Shown here in pieces: positions 44,881 to 54,191 of a stretch of 62,804 bases of DNA. The position numbers and the translations under genes were made by a program. Below the pieces are notes generated by a model. The model ran no database searches and was not told the DNA's origin. It saw nothing but the letters and a program-made list of their open reading frames with translations. The DNA is from Bdellovibrionaceae bacterium UBA6502 (lineage in GTDB: Bacteria > Bdellovibrionota > Bdellovibrionia > Bdellovibrionales > UBA840), in assembly GCA_002436415.1 (NCBI GenBank), contig DJMA01000005.1, forward strand, positions 1-62,804, given 5' to 3'. Within the stretch, counting starts at the first letter, position 1. Every line of letters begins with the position of its first letter.

Positions 44881-46497
44881 CTAGCCCTCTTTCTTTCTGC
44901 CAAATAGAACAAAGATCACAAAAATAATATGAATACCAACGAAACTCGCCACATACTCTAATCCACCGGCACCAAATCCATAAGAGTGAAGCCCAGCACC
45001 TAAAACGTAATTCACTCCATACCAGGCCATAATTACTAGTGAAAAAGAAACTACAGAACCAGCTATCATTCCAACTTGTTTGATGTGTCCACCCTGCTTA
45101 GCATGTAGAAGAGCTAGGTACCCAAGAAGGGCAATTAAAGCCCAAGTCTCTTTTGGATCCCATCCCCAGAATCTTCCCCAAGAATAGTCAGCCCAAACAC
45201 CACCTAAAATGGTTCCGGCCGCCAAAAGCACCACACCGATTTTTTCCGCTCGGTAAATGGCTCCACTTAAGTCTTTGATTTTATCTTTGTATTTCTTCTC
45301 GCCTTTAATGATGTAAAACAAGGCCAGATCTCCTAAAGTAAATGCTAAGAAGAAGGCTCCGTAGGAAATGGTGATCGTTAACACATGAACCGTTAACCAA
45401 AGGTTCGAACGAAGCACAGGCTCAAGAGGCTGTAAGCTTGGATCTAAAACATTGGGAGCAAAATCTGCCAAAAGCATACAAAATGCACCTGTTAAGCTAG
45501 CTCCTAACAACATAAATTGAGAGCGTTTTTTCCACTCAAAGAACAAGGCAAACAAAACCGTTCCGAAGGGCACCCACACCACAGTTTCATACATATTAGA
45601 AACAGGTGGTCTACCAGTTAGTAATACTCTCAGGCTAAAGCCATAAATATGCATTGCAAAAGCAGCCAATATTAAAACCAAGCCAGTCTTATAAAGGGCT
45701 TCTTTAGATAGTAAACTAGATAGAAAGAAGAAAATCGTAGCTAACAAGTACAAAATCCAAGCCCATTGAAAAGGATGAAGTTTGTTATAATGGATCTCTA
45801 TACCGAGCTGGGATGACTCTTTCACGTTTTGGTATTTGTTAAAAAAGGAATCTACGGCAAGATCAAGAGCTTTACTCGGAATTTCCTTCAAATTGTTTTG
45901 CTTGGCTTGAATGATTGCAACAAAAGCCCTTGTCACTTTTCCAAAGTCTTTTGCTTGTTCTTCTGAAAACTGTGCCAAATGTTTCCACTTGTCGTTTTCG
46001 GCGTCTTCGCTTGGAATCCAACCAGGATGTAGGTTATTGGAAATGGCTTGATAAAGAGAAAGCTGATTGTTTAAGATTTGAATCGCTTGATCATAAGAGT
46101 TCAGTCTTTCTTTAGCCTCGGCTTTATTGTTCATAGTCTGAATGATCGCAGGCAATTTTGGATGAGACATTATTTCTGCCATGCTAAAATATTTTTTAGT
46201 AGGCTCAAGATCTAAGTCTTCTTTTAGTTTGCGATAATCAATCTTTAAAAACTCCATCTTCGACCAAACGTCTGGTAGAAGCATCCAAGTAAAAACAACT
46301 TCCACCGCATCTCTACCGTTCAAGTTGGATTTACCGTGAATCAACTGCATGCTTTCTTTGGCAAAGGTGTCGAATGGCTTTATTCTACCACCATCCTGAA
46401 CCGCTAACTTTCCTAGAGCTGAAAATTCATCTGCATTGGCCTTACTGCTAAAGTTTAATAAGAAAATACTAAGCAAAACAAAAAACAGCTTATTCAT
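44881..46497 (-). CDS. ccsA: CcsA/CcmF-like heme transporter, system II cytochrome c maturation
   Basis: Inner-membrane protein of about 538 residues that with ResB carries heme to the periplasm and attaches it to apocytochromes. The C-terminal half has the WWD heme-binding signature WGRFWGWDPKETWALIALL and surrounding helices. The N-terminal 230 residues are an extra periplasmic domain behind a signal-like helix. I start at ATG 46497, which has GAGGAG at proper spacing and overlaps the resB stop by 8 bp; 46533 would overlap more. It serves ActA and ActE. Confidence 0.9.
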   Translation of the reverse strand: MNKLFFVLLSIFLLNFSSKANADEFSALGKLAVQDGGRIKPFDTFAKESMQLIHGKSNLNGRDAVEVVFTWMLLPDVWSKMEFLKIDYRKLKEDLDLEPTKKYFSMAEIMSHPKLPAIIQTMNNKAEAKERLNSYDQAIQILNNQLSLYQAISNNLHPGWIPSEDAENDKWKHLAQFSEEQAKDFGKVTRAFVAIIQAKQNNLKEIPSKALDLAVDSFFNKYQNVKESSQLGIEIHYNKLHPFQWAWILYLLATIFFFLSSLLSKEALYKTGLVLILAAFAMHIYGFSLRVLLTGRPPVSNMYETVVWVPFGTVLFALFFEWKKRSQFMLLGASLTGAFCMLLADFAPNVLDPSLQPLEPVLRSNLWLTVHVLTITISYGAFFLAFTLGDLALFYIIKGEKKYKDKIKDLSGAIYRAEKIGVVLLAAGTILGGVWADYSWGRFWGWDPKETWALIALLGYLALLHAKQGGHIKQVGMIAGSVVSFSLVIMAWYGVNYVLGAGLHSYGFGAGGLEYVASFVGIHIIFVIFVLFGRKKEG

Positions 46498-47869
46498 GAG
46501 AAAGCTCCTCTTTTTTAGGTTTCTTTTGCGCATAATACTTACGCATATAAAACAACATTACTGACCCAACACAGATTAACAAAGAACCTAGGTATTTCCA
46601 TATTCTTCCGGGATCTTTGTTTACAGACAATATACTCGCATTGGGTGCACCATTTTCATCTTGTTGAAAACTGGCTTGGTAAAAGGTGTAGCCCTTGTAT
46701 TTCAAAGGTTCATTCATTGATATTTTCACTTCACCAAGCTCAGGGACCACCACAGTACTGGCATAACTCGCAGCCCGATTGGTTCCCATATATTTATCCA
46801 TCTCAAACTTTTTTAATTGTACAGGAAAGCCAAGTTCAATCTGACGGTTCCCCCAACTTAAAATATAAGCCGTACTATCGTTAAAAAACTTTAAAATGGA
46901 ATTTAGTCCAAGATAATGAAATTCGTCACGATACTTCACCTTTAAAGCCGAAGTGGTAATCCCACTAGGATAGTCCCTTTTTTGATACTCAACAATTCTA
47001 CGGGCATGGGGGTAAAAGTTTAAAAGACTAAGCTTCATGCCCATCCAAGGCATTTCAACCGCTTTCCCTAGATTCAAATCAGCCTTTGTCACCGCTCTAT
47101 CATTTAGAGCCTTAAAAACTTTTACTTTTACCTGCTGATCTTCCATATAAAAATAGATGGTGTTTTTCTTCGGAAAATACTTCTCATCTTGTTCTTGAGA
47201 AAAAATCAAAAGCACAGGACCCAAATCTTGACGAACGATGGGACGGTCAAGAACTAGCCAATCACTAAAATTAACATTCGGGTTTTTAAGTAAAAAACGA
47301 ATCCCTGGTCGATCCCAGTCCTTATCCGTCTCAATGATTTTTCTTTCAGGCACAGCGAATGGAAAGTAATCCACCACTTCAATTCTTCCTTGATCCGTAG
47401 GGATTGAAATGCCTTGCTCGCTCGGTGGATTAGAAATGAACTCCACCTCTTTTTCATAAAGAGAACGAAAGTTGTCACCATCCATACTCGCGTAAAGACT
47501 TAGGTCTTTAGGAGTGATACTCACTAAACTTGCTTTTCCATCCAGAGGAATGGTTAAAGTCCCATCCAAACCAACTTGCTGAGTAATGTAAGAGCCAAAA
47601 ACCAACATGATCAATCCGACATGGGCCACCAAGAATGGAATATGGCGACGTTTCCACGGAAGCCTTTCTACCGCTGAAAACACCACACTAATCAAAAAGA
47701 AGGCCATGGTGATATACATCCACGGAGATTTATAAATCAAAACCTGTGCAAACTCTGTGTTGTAGCGAGACTCTAAGAAAGTACCAATTGCAGATAATAC
47801 AGCCATTGCTAATATAACTATGACTGCCATTTTCAAAGAACCCAAGAAGCGAAAAATTTTATACGCCAA
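46490..47869 (-). CDS. resB: ResB/Ccs1-like cytochrome c maturation protein
   Basis: 459-residue membrane protein with three N-terminal helices (about 8-95), a large periplasmic domain and a last helix near 425-445, the ResB plan. Recognisable start: AYKIFRFLGSLKMAVIVILA and LPWKRRHIPFLVAHVGLIML, split into KRRHIPFLVAHVGLIML here. It holds apocytochrome and heme together with CcsA. First gene of resB-ccsA-astB. A MYQASFQ-like end (YTFYQASFQQDENG) is typical of the family. Confidence 0.92.
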   Translation of the reverse strand: MAYKIFRFLGSLKMAVIVILAMAVLSAIGTFLESRYNTEFAQVLIYKSPWMYITMAFFLISVVFSAVERLPWKRRHIPFLVAHVGLIMLVFGSYITQQVGLDGTLTIPLDGKASLVSITPKDLSLYASMDGDNFRSLYEKEVEFISNPPSEQGISIPTDQGRIEVVDYFPFAVPERKIIETDKDWDRPGIRFLLKNPNVNFSDWLVLDRPIVRQDLGPVLLIFSQEQDEKYFPKKNTIYFYMEDQQVKVKVFKALNDRAVTKADLNLGKAVEMPWMGMKLSLLNFYPHARRIVEYQKRDYPSGITTSALKVKYRDEFHYLGLNSILKFFNDSTAYILSWGNRQIELGFPVQLKKFEMDKYMGTNRAASYASTVVVPELGEVKISMNEPLKYKGYTFYQASFQQDENGAPNASILSVNKDPGRIWKYLGSLLICVGSVMLFYMRKYYAQKKPKKEELSHE

Positions 47870-48066
47870 GCCTCTAACTCCTGTAGAAAAATAATTGCTA
47901 GAAGATTAGCAAAGCTTCGCAATTAATAGTACGTATTTAAGGATTTTCTGAAGGAAAAACTTAATACCTGCCTATAAAACGAGAAGCAACTAACGCACAA
48001 AGCCACTACGAACTATACGGAGAATAAGTTCGTGAGATTTAAACAAAATCCCCTTAATATTTAGCT

Positions 48067-48594
48067 ATGGATTTGGTCATCAAAGAATTAGGTATCGAGG
48101 ATAAAAATAGCTTTTTAGAAGCCATACAGCAAGTTTGGGAACCGGATTTTATTACAGCCTTTTACTTTAAAGACCTCGCTAAATCAAATTACGAAAACTA
48201 CCTAGAAATTTTAAAGCATGCCAAGTCTGGGATTAACATTCCAAAAGAACATGTCCCATCCACCAATTTGTTTGCTTTCAATCCATCAACAAAAATGATT
48301 GGCCGGGTAAGCATTCGGCATGAACTTAATGATTTTCTTCAAGAGATTGGTGGGCATATTGGCTATGTAGTTGATCCCAATTATCGAAATCAAGGCGTAG
48401 CCACTAAACTTTTAAAAGCGGCTTTGGATTATTCTAAGAAAAATCTGGGATTAAAAAAAGTTTTACTAACTTGCGATGAAGACAATCTAGCTTCTGAAAA
48501 AGTGATTGTAAACAATGGGGGCATATTCGAAAATTTACGAGAAGCCTGTGCTATTTCCCCTACAAGAAAAAAGCGCTTCTGGATCAATTTATAA
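48067..48594 (+). CDS. GNAT-family N-acetyltransferase
   Basis: 175-residue acetyl-CoA-dependent transferase. The acetyl-CoA site is seen at GYVVDPNYRNQGVATKLL, and the closing motif at KVLLTCDEDNLASEKVIVNN. Substrate cannot be told. The ATG lacks an evident Shine-Dalgarno. A CBS-PAS protein gene follows 10 bp later. Confidence 0.9.
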   Translation: MDLVIKELGIEDKNSFLEAIQQVWEPDFITAFYFKDLAKSNYENYLEILKHAKSGINIPKEHVPSTNLFAFNPSTKMIGRVSIRHELNDFLQEIGGHIGYVVDPNYRNQGVATKLLKAALDYSKKNLGLKKVLLTCDEDNLASEKVIVNNGGIFENLREACAISPTRKKRFWINL

Positions 48595-48604
48595 AAGGTA
48601 TTCT

Positions 48605-49462
48605 ATGAAACATGTTCGAGATTTGATGTCCCCAAAACCAATTACCTGCAAAGAAAGTGCGAGCCTAGATGATTTGCTGCAGGTGTTTTTAGCGACCAAC
48701 CATAAATTTATCCCTATCGTAAATGAGGCAGAAGAAGTAATTGGCTTAATGGATGAACTCCGCTTGGTAAAGGCTCTTGGCGATAAAAAAACAGACCCAC
48801 TTACTGTCAGCGTAAAACATTTTTCAAACCTCTATATAGAACCAACCCTCATCGAAGCTTCCGCTCCTCTCAATGGTATATTGCCAATGATGTTAAGCAC
48901 CAACAGTAACCGTTTGATCGTAGTATCAGGATCAAGACGTCCTTTAGGTGTTTTATCTCCACTAAATATATTACGAGCAATTGTTGGCCTAAATCCTAAA
49001 AACATTGCTGCCGAGGAAAAGTTAAAAGAAACCGTAGATTTTGCGGAAAAAAACTGGAAAGGGACTGACACCAAAGACATCTTTTTTCAAGCCTTTGAAA
49101 ACAGTCCTTATATGATGATCATGACAGACAGAGACGGCAAAATTTTAAACTCAAACCAGCGAATTGAAGCTGTGCTGGGTTACAAAACAGAAGACATCTT
49201 AACAAAGCCAATCATCTTCCTATTTCCTGAATTTGCAATTAAACGTTATAACCAAGCCGTACACACAGCAAAAGACTTAGGTAAAGCCCCTACCGAACCA
49301 ACGGCCTTACTTAAAAAAAATAGATCCTTTGAAGATGTGGATATGGGAATCTCTGCAATCAGAGATGAAAGCAGACAAATTAAGTACTTAAGTTTCGTCT
49401 TTCGAGTTCGCAGCGGCGATGATGTTCACATTGAATACATTCGAGATAAAAAAGAAGATTAA
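48605..49462 (+). CDS. CBS-pair plus PAS domain sensor protein
   Basis: 285 residues from ATG 48605 (AGGT upstream), which is preferable to a GTG-type start inside the GNAT gene. Two CBS domains (about 1-125; VRDLMSPKPITCKE, GLMDELRLVKAL, GVLSPLNILRAI) usually bind adenine nucleotides. A PAS domain (about 155-265; MIMTDRDGKILNSNQRIEAV) follows. No output domain is seen, so it likely acts through a partner. Co-transcribed with the GNAT gene. Confidence 0.88.
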   Translation: MKHVRDLMSPKPITCKESASLDDLLQVFLATNHKFIPIVNEAEEVIGLMDELRLVKALGDKKTDPLTVSVKHFSNLYIEPTLIEASAPLNGILPMMLSTNSNRLIVVSGSRRPLGVLSPLNILRAIVGLNPKNIAAEEKLKETVDFAEKNWKGTDTKDIFFQAFENSPYMMIMTDRDGKILNSNQRIEAVLGYKTEDILTKPIIFLFPEFAIKRYNQAVHTAKDLGKAPTEPTALLKKNRSFEDVDMGISAIRDESRQIKYLSFVFRVRSGDDVHIEYIRDKKED

Positions 49463-49475
49463 ACCATTGCACCAT

Positions 49476-50642
49476 TCAAAGAACTTCTTTCTTCTTTTGA
49501 AACATATTTATTAAAAAGCTAAGACTAAGCATAACTAGACTTACTAAAAACACCTGAGAAACTTTTAGGTCTAATGCAATATAACCAGCAATTGCGATGG
49601 CAGAGCTAAATGCCATTATTGCATAGGAACGAGCCACTGGATTTACAAAACCTATCTCCCTTGATTGCATTGATATATTTTGAACCAAACCAAGAGCAAA
49701 AACCTCATAAATAAAAGCAAACAATAGACTCACGAAAAACATTCCAATAGAGTTCGTCACCAAATATTCATTAGAAAAATAGAAACTTAAAGCAAATAGA
49801 ACTAAAATCAAACTAAATACCCAGAAACTAATTTGATAAGAAGCCCCTCCCCACTGTAAAACGGAGAAAAAGCCTCGGCTTTCAATTTTAAATTTTCCAA
49901 CAACCACCGAGGCTAGAGCCATGCCTGAATAAAAACCAACGATCAATATTAAACCATTGTTCCAAAACTTAGATAAATGAAACAAACAAACTTGAACACC
50001 AACACTGATCAAGCAAAACATTGCCAAAGGGCGAAAAACATTAAACGTGCAGAGACTTTTTAATAAGCCAACATCAGAAGACTCAGTTAGCTTTTCTTGC
50101 TCAAGCACTGGGTAATCAATAACAAAAGCTACGAAAGAACATATTATATCAAAAATTAGAATCTCATGAATCCCTAATTGTCCTTTAAAAACTAATCCAA
50201 AAATGAATAAACCTAAAATACTACCAACAACATAACTGCCCTCAAAAAGTGGCAAGAGTTGTGGCGCGGAGCTTGCCACATTAGTTCGAAAAATCCTTGA
50301 AAGAAACCAAAAACAAAAGCGAAACGAAAGCACCAATAAAGCGCAAATACCGAGACCCCCTGCTAATTTTCCATTAGAAGAAAAGAAAAATAGACATAGA
50401 ATCAATAGACTACAAAGACAAGTTAGTAAGGAGTACCAACGAGGCGCTTTTTCACTAAAATATTTGGCTCCTATTTCCATTAATATTAAACCAATGGTCG
50501 TACCAATAAAAAAAGCGAAAATCGAGCCAATCGGTTTTTCTCCCACTGTAACTAACTTTGTCGCGTGCCCTAGAACCGCCCCACCCCCAAGCGCACACAA
50601 AAAATTAGCGAATGCTAGTTGGTAGACCTTCCTATTATCCAT
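49476..50642 (-). CDS. Polytopic membrane protein, MFS-like
   Basis: 388 residues with ten to twelve hydrophobic helices and few charged loops; general layout fits a major facilitator superfamily transporter. No signature that would name a substrate. It is convergent with the CBS-PAS gene (13 bp between stops) and stands alone. Confidence 0.65.
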   Translation of the reverse strand: MDNRKVYQLAFANFLCALGGGAVLGHATKLVTVGEKPIGSIFAFFIGTTIGLILMEIGAKYFSEKAPRWYSLLTCLCSLLILCLFFFSSNGKLAGGLGICALLVLSFRFCFWFLSRIFRTNVASSAPQLLPLFEGSYVVGSILGLFIFGLVFKGQLGIHEILIFDIICSFVAFVIDYPVLEQEKLTESSDVGLLKSLCTFNVFRPLAMFCLISVGVQVCLFHLSKFWNNGLILIVGFYSGMALASVVVGKFKIESRGFFSVLQWGGASYQISFWVFSLILVLFALSFYFSNEYLVTNSIGMFFVSLLFAFIYEVFALGLVQNISMQSREIGFVNPVARSYAIMAFSSAIAIAGYIALDLKVSQVFLVSLVMLSLSFLINMFQKKKEVL

Positions 50643-50775
50643 CTAATTCATCCTTGCTTGATTGATAAAACTTTCTATTGATAAACATATTTATAGAATC
50701 TTATGGCAATAATTTTTAAACTAAACATGATACAATCTCTATAAAAAACTCAATAAATAGAATATAGGACACTCC

Positions 50776-51504
50776 CTAAACTCTGTTTTTACACAAAAAC
50801 TCTATACTCCGGATACCATACCAAGAAAAAGACTCACCGTCCACGAGAGCACAGGGATAGGACTTTGACCACTCAGCATACTCCTTAGCAAAAGGATAAG
50901 GTTCAGAGCTTAAAATGTAGCCTTGATTCTTTGAAGCATCTAAAGTTTTAAGCTCTGGGTATTTACTTTCTTGAAAGACAAAAAAAGAAGAATAACCTAA
51001 TGCCTTTATCATATCAGAAATAAAGGTATTTGAACCAATTTTCATGAAAGGCTTTTTCCAAATTAAATAACTCAAAGACTTAGCTTGAAAAAACTCTTCA
51101 TTGGCCTGAATAATTCCTGGGAATTCTCGCAAGGTTTTTTGCTCGACCACCTCTTTCTTAAGGACTGTCTCAAGCTTATTTGCTAGATCCAAAAGCTTTT
51201 GATTCTTTAACTCAACCGATAAGTCTACCAAAGTATTTCTTAAATTTTCAAGATTTGTAATGTGTATGACGAATCGAGGATACGGACAAGATGCCGCCAT
51301 CTCTTTTGTATTTTCCTCTTTGTCTAAAATAACTAAATCAGCTTGAGGAGCTTTGTCCCATTGAACCGCTTTCGTTCCACCGATAATGGGAATGTCTTTC
51401 ACTTTATTACTTGGATGAATGCAGTACCTCGTTCTAGCCACCACATTTACGCCACACTCTATCAAAGTTTCAGTTATAGAAGGAATTAAACTAATTACTC
51501 TCAT
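50776..51504 (-). CDS. BtuF-like periplasmic-binding-fold protein without signal peptide
   Basis: 242 residues. The start RVISLIPSITETLIECG and the following RTRYCIHPSNKVKDIP and IGGTKAVQWDKAPQADLVI fit the BtuF/helical-backbone metal-receptor family for cobalamin or siderophores. Unlike true BtuF there is no signal peptide and no ABC transporter genes nearby, so it may work in the cytoplasm. The start overlaps the end of the DUF5522 gene by 14 bp. Confidence 0.8.
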   Translation of the reverse strand: MRVISLIPSITETLIECGVNVVARTRYCIHPSNKVKDIPIIGGTKAVQWDKAPQADLVILDKEENTKEMAASCPYPRFVIHITNLENLRNTLVDLSVELKNQKLLDLANKLETVLKKEVVEQKTLREFPGIIQANEEFFQAKSLSYLIWKKPFMKIGSNTFISDMIKALGYSSFFVFQESKYPELKTLDASKNQGYILSSEPYPFAKEYAEWSKSYPCALVDGESFSWYGIRSIEFLCKNRV

Positions 51505-51697
51505 CGCTACTAGGATATTCTTTTTGCAAATAGCTTTGCAAGTTTTCTTTTATCTCAGGTTTGAGCTCCGTCTTTGACTGATAAGGACAATGGCGGCATT
51601 GGTTTTCACAACACATTCCCTTTTCAATGTGAAACTTTTCGGTAAAAACCCAAAACCCGTTTTCAATATAGTAGTCCCGCCCCTGCACTAAGGACAT
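51491..51697 (-). CDS. DUF5522-type small cysteine protein
   Basis: 68 residues with the family pattern: YYIENGFWVFTEKFHIEKG then CCENQCRHCPY. The four cysteines in CCxxxCxxCPY suggest a metal or cluster site. Function unknown. It lies between mtaB and the BtuF-like gene on one transcript. Confidence 0.8.
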   Translation of the reverse strand: MSLVQGRDYYIENGFWVFTEKFHIEKGMCCENQCRHCPYQSKTELKPEIKENLQSYLQKEYPSSDESN

Positions 51698-51699
51698 CT

Positions 51700-53118
51700 C
51701 TAGCTCTCAACCAATTCTGCAAGCAATTTACCATCCATACGAGAAGCATTAGATTCGTCAAAAGAAACTACTTTTACCTTAAACTCCCCTTCAGCGATCC
51801 TTTCCAAATCAAAATCCTCTGGAAGATTTATTAACTGCATTTGCCAGTAATCTCGCGACAAAACCTGAACCTTGCTTTTATCTTTGTATTTTGACAGAAG
51901 GATACAATCTTTTAACGAACCAATTTGTGCAAGGGCTTGCTCCCTAAGCCTTTGCGAAGAAAGTTCACGTAAAAGACTGGCGCGTCTTTTTTTCTCTACA
52001 GTATCTACTTTTTCACAATACTCTTCTGACTTGGTTCCTGGACGATCGCTGTATGGAAAAACATGAATACGTGTCCATGGCAGAGAAGCTAAACGCTGGA
52101 AGGTCTCATTAAAATCTTCCTCTGTTTCTCCAGGAAAACCAACAATCACATCCATCCCTACATAAGCATTAGGCACTAGTCTCTGAATGTCTTTCAAAGA
52201 CTTTTCAACTAGTTTAGCGTCGTATTTTCTTTTCATTCCTTTTAAAGTTTTACTACAAGCAGACTGAATACTCATATGAAAATGCGGACACATTCGTGGG
52301 TTGGCGTAAGTTTTTAATAATCGCTCACTAAGCTCACCCGGCTCTATACTACCCAATCGAAATCTAGGCATCTCTGTATGCTCTAAAACCTGTTCGATCA
52401 AATCTTCTAAAAAATAATAACGATCTGGATTGGTTCGACCTCGAGCTGAAACTACTTTTAATTTATCTTCGGCAGATTTTACAGATGCATAATCACCAAT
52501 GTGAATCCCTGTTAAAATTCCTTCCGCAAAACCTTTAGACGAAAGCTCATTCACCTTATCAATCACACCAGGAATAGGAATACTTCTACTTTTGCCTCGT
52601 GCAAAAGGAATCACACAGTAAGTACAAAAGGAATTACAGCCATCTTGAATTTTAACAAAAGCTCTACTACGACCTTCTTCTAATCCACCCTCGGCATCCA
52701 AATCATCTTTTTCAAAAATGTTTGAATGCTTGAGACGCTCCTCAGACTTTCCTTCCAACTTTTCCGTCAATAACTCGTTCATAGAAAATTTGTGGGAATT
52801 TGCTATAATAAAATCAGCTGCCTTTTCATTTACAAAATCATCCGAATCCACTTGAGCAGCGCAACCCGTTACCACCACAAGGCTGTCGGGATTGTTCTTC
52901 TTCATCTTTCGAATATGACGAAGAGCTTCCATGGTAGCCTCTCGGGTTACGGCACAGGTATTTACGATGTGAACATCTTTATTTAAAGAGTTTTCGATTC
53001 CTGCTTTTTTCAACTTATCCTGTAAAAGACCACTATCATAGGTGTTTACCTTACAACCATAAGTTTTCATGCTAATTTTAGGGCTTTTGTTCTCTTGATT
53101 TTCCACTACAGAATCCAT
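51700..53118 (-). CDS. mtaB: tRNA t6A37 methylthiotransferase (MtaB-type)
   Basis: Radical-SAM enzyme of 472 residues that adds a methylthio group to N6-threonylcarbamoyladenosine-37. An N-terminal methylthiotransferase domain (KTYGCKVNTYDS, HIVNTCAVT, VVVTGCAAQ) provides the second cluster; the radical-SAM motif CNSFCTYCVIPFARG follows near residue 165; a TRAM-like domain closes the protein. KVNTYDS favours MtaB over MiaB. The start overlaps the mnmA end by 13 bp. Confidence 0.92.
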   Translation of the reverse strand: MDSVVENQENKSPKISMKTYGCKVNTYDSGLLQDKLKKAGIENSLNKDVHIVNTCAVTREATMEALRHIRKMKKNNPDSLVVVTGCAAQVDSDDFVNEKAADFIIANSHKFSMNELLTEKLEGKSEERLKHSNIFEKDDLDAEGGLEEGRSRAFVKIQDGCNSFCTYCVIPFARGKSRSIPIPGVIDKVNELSSKGFAEGILTGIHIGDYASVKSAEDKLKVVSARGRTNPDRYYFLEDLIEQVLEHTEMPRFRLGSIEPGELSERLLKTYANPRMCPHFHMSIQSACSKTLKGMKRKYDAKLVEKSLKDIQRLVPNAYVGMDVIVGFPGETEEDFNETFQRLASLPWTRIHVFPYSDRPGTKSEEYCEKVDTVEKKRRASLLRELSSQRLREQALAQIGSLKDCILLSKYKDKSKVQVLSRDYWQMQLINLPEDFDLERIAEGEFKVKVVSFDESNASRMDGKLLAELVES

Positions 53119-54191
53119 CCACCACCCACAAGAGAGTTGTCACGATAAACCACCGCGGCTTGGCCCGGAGTTATGGCTCGTTGTGATTCCAAAAATTCGA
53201 TTTTTGCCGTGCCATTTTCATTTTTATAAACCCTAGCTTTTGCGCCGGAATGAGCGTATCTGATTTTTACATCTACTATTTCGCCCTCTTCCAATTGCGT
53301 ATGCCAGTGGGTATTGTTCATCTCTAAGCGTTGGCTAAATAAATACTTTTCTGGTCCTACCCATACCGTATTGTCTGAAACATCCGTTTTGATCACAAAC
53401 AAAGGCTCGTGATGGGACAAGCCCAAGCCACGTCTTTGCCCATAAGTATAATGATGGATTCCTCTATGTTTTCCTAAAATTTTACCATCGGGGTATTGCT
53501 TAAAAACACCTTGTTTGGTCTTTGGGTCAAAGTTTCCATGCTCTTCCATAAATTCGGCATACTTTCCTTTCCCAACAAAACAAATTCCCACAGAATCTTT
53601 TTTCCTAGCCACACTTAAACCAGCTCTCTCTGCATATTCTCTTACCTTTGGTTTTTCCATTCCCCCTACAGGAAACAATAACTTAGGTAAAATTTCAGGA
53701 GGAAGGGTGAATAAAAAGTAAGTTTGGTCTTTAAAGGTATCTGCACTAGTAACCACTACCGAATTTCCATAACGGTCTTTATCGATTCTTGCGTAATGAC
53801 CCGTGGCTAAATAGTCACAGCCAAGCTCGTTCATTTTCTTCAGTAAATGGTCAAACTTTAAAAAGGTATTACAATCCACACAAGGCAGTGGAGTTTTTCC
53901 ATCCAGGTAATTTTGTATAAAGGGATCAATAACACTAGCTTTAAACTTTGCTTCACAGTTCATAACATAAAATGGAATATCCAAAGTATCAGCAACTGAT
54001 CTTGCATCTTCCACATCAATGCTACTGCAACAACTACCATTGCCTTCCATTGTAAGATCACAGCTTTTATTGTAATCCCAGACTTGCATGGTAACACCGA
54101 CAACATCATAGCCTTGCTCTTTTAAAACTGCCGCCGCTGCGGAGCTATCCACTCCACCACTCATTGCTAATAAAACTCTACCTTTACTCAT
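53106..54191 (-). CDS. mnmA: tRNA-specific 2-thiouridylase MnmA
   Basis: Adds sulfur to U34 of Lys, Glu and Gln tRNAs. 361 residues with the ATP PP-loop SGGVDSS (11-17), catalytic C107 (CVDCN) and the second cysteine in VGICFVGKGKY. The start overlaps the stop of the cysteine desulfurase gene (4 bp), its likely sulfur donor; mtaB follows. Confidence 0.96.
   Translation of the reverse strand: MSKGRVLLAMSGGVDSSAAAAVLKEQGYDVVGVTMQVWDYNKSCDLTMEGNGSCCSSIDVEDARSVADTLDIPFYVMNCEAKFKASVIDPFIQNYLDGKTPLPCVDCNTFLKFDHLLKKMNELGCDYLATGHYARIDKDRYGNSVVVTSADTFKDQTYFLFTLPPEILPKLLFPVGGMEKPKVREYAERAGLSVARKKDSVGICFVGKGKYAEFMEEHGNFDPKTKQGVFKQYPDGKILGKHRGIHHYTYGQRRGLGLSHHEPLFVIKTDVSDNTVWVGPEKYLFSQRLEMNNTHWHTQLEEGEIVDVKIRYAHSGAKARVYKNENGTAKIEFLESQRAITPGQAAVVYRDNSLVGGGWIL

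Noticed and set aside
48515..48604. Longer N-terminus for the CBS-PAS protein
   Set aside because: It would overlap the GNAT gene by 80 bp; ATG 48605 begins directly before the first CBS domain.
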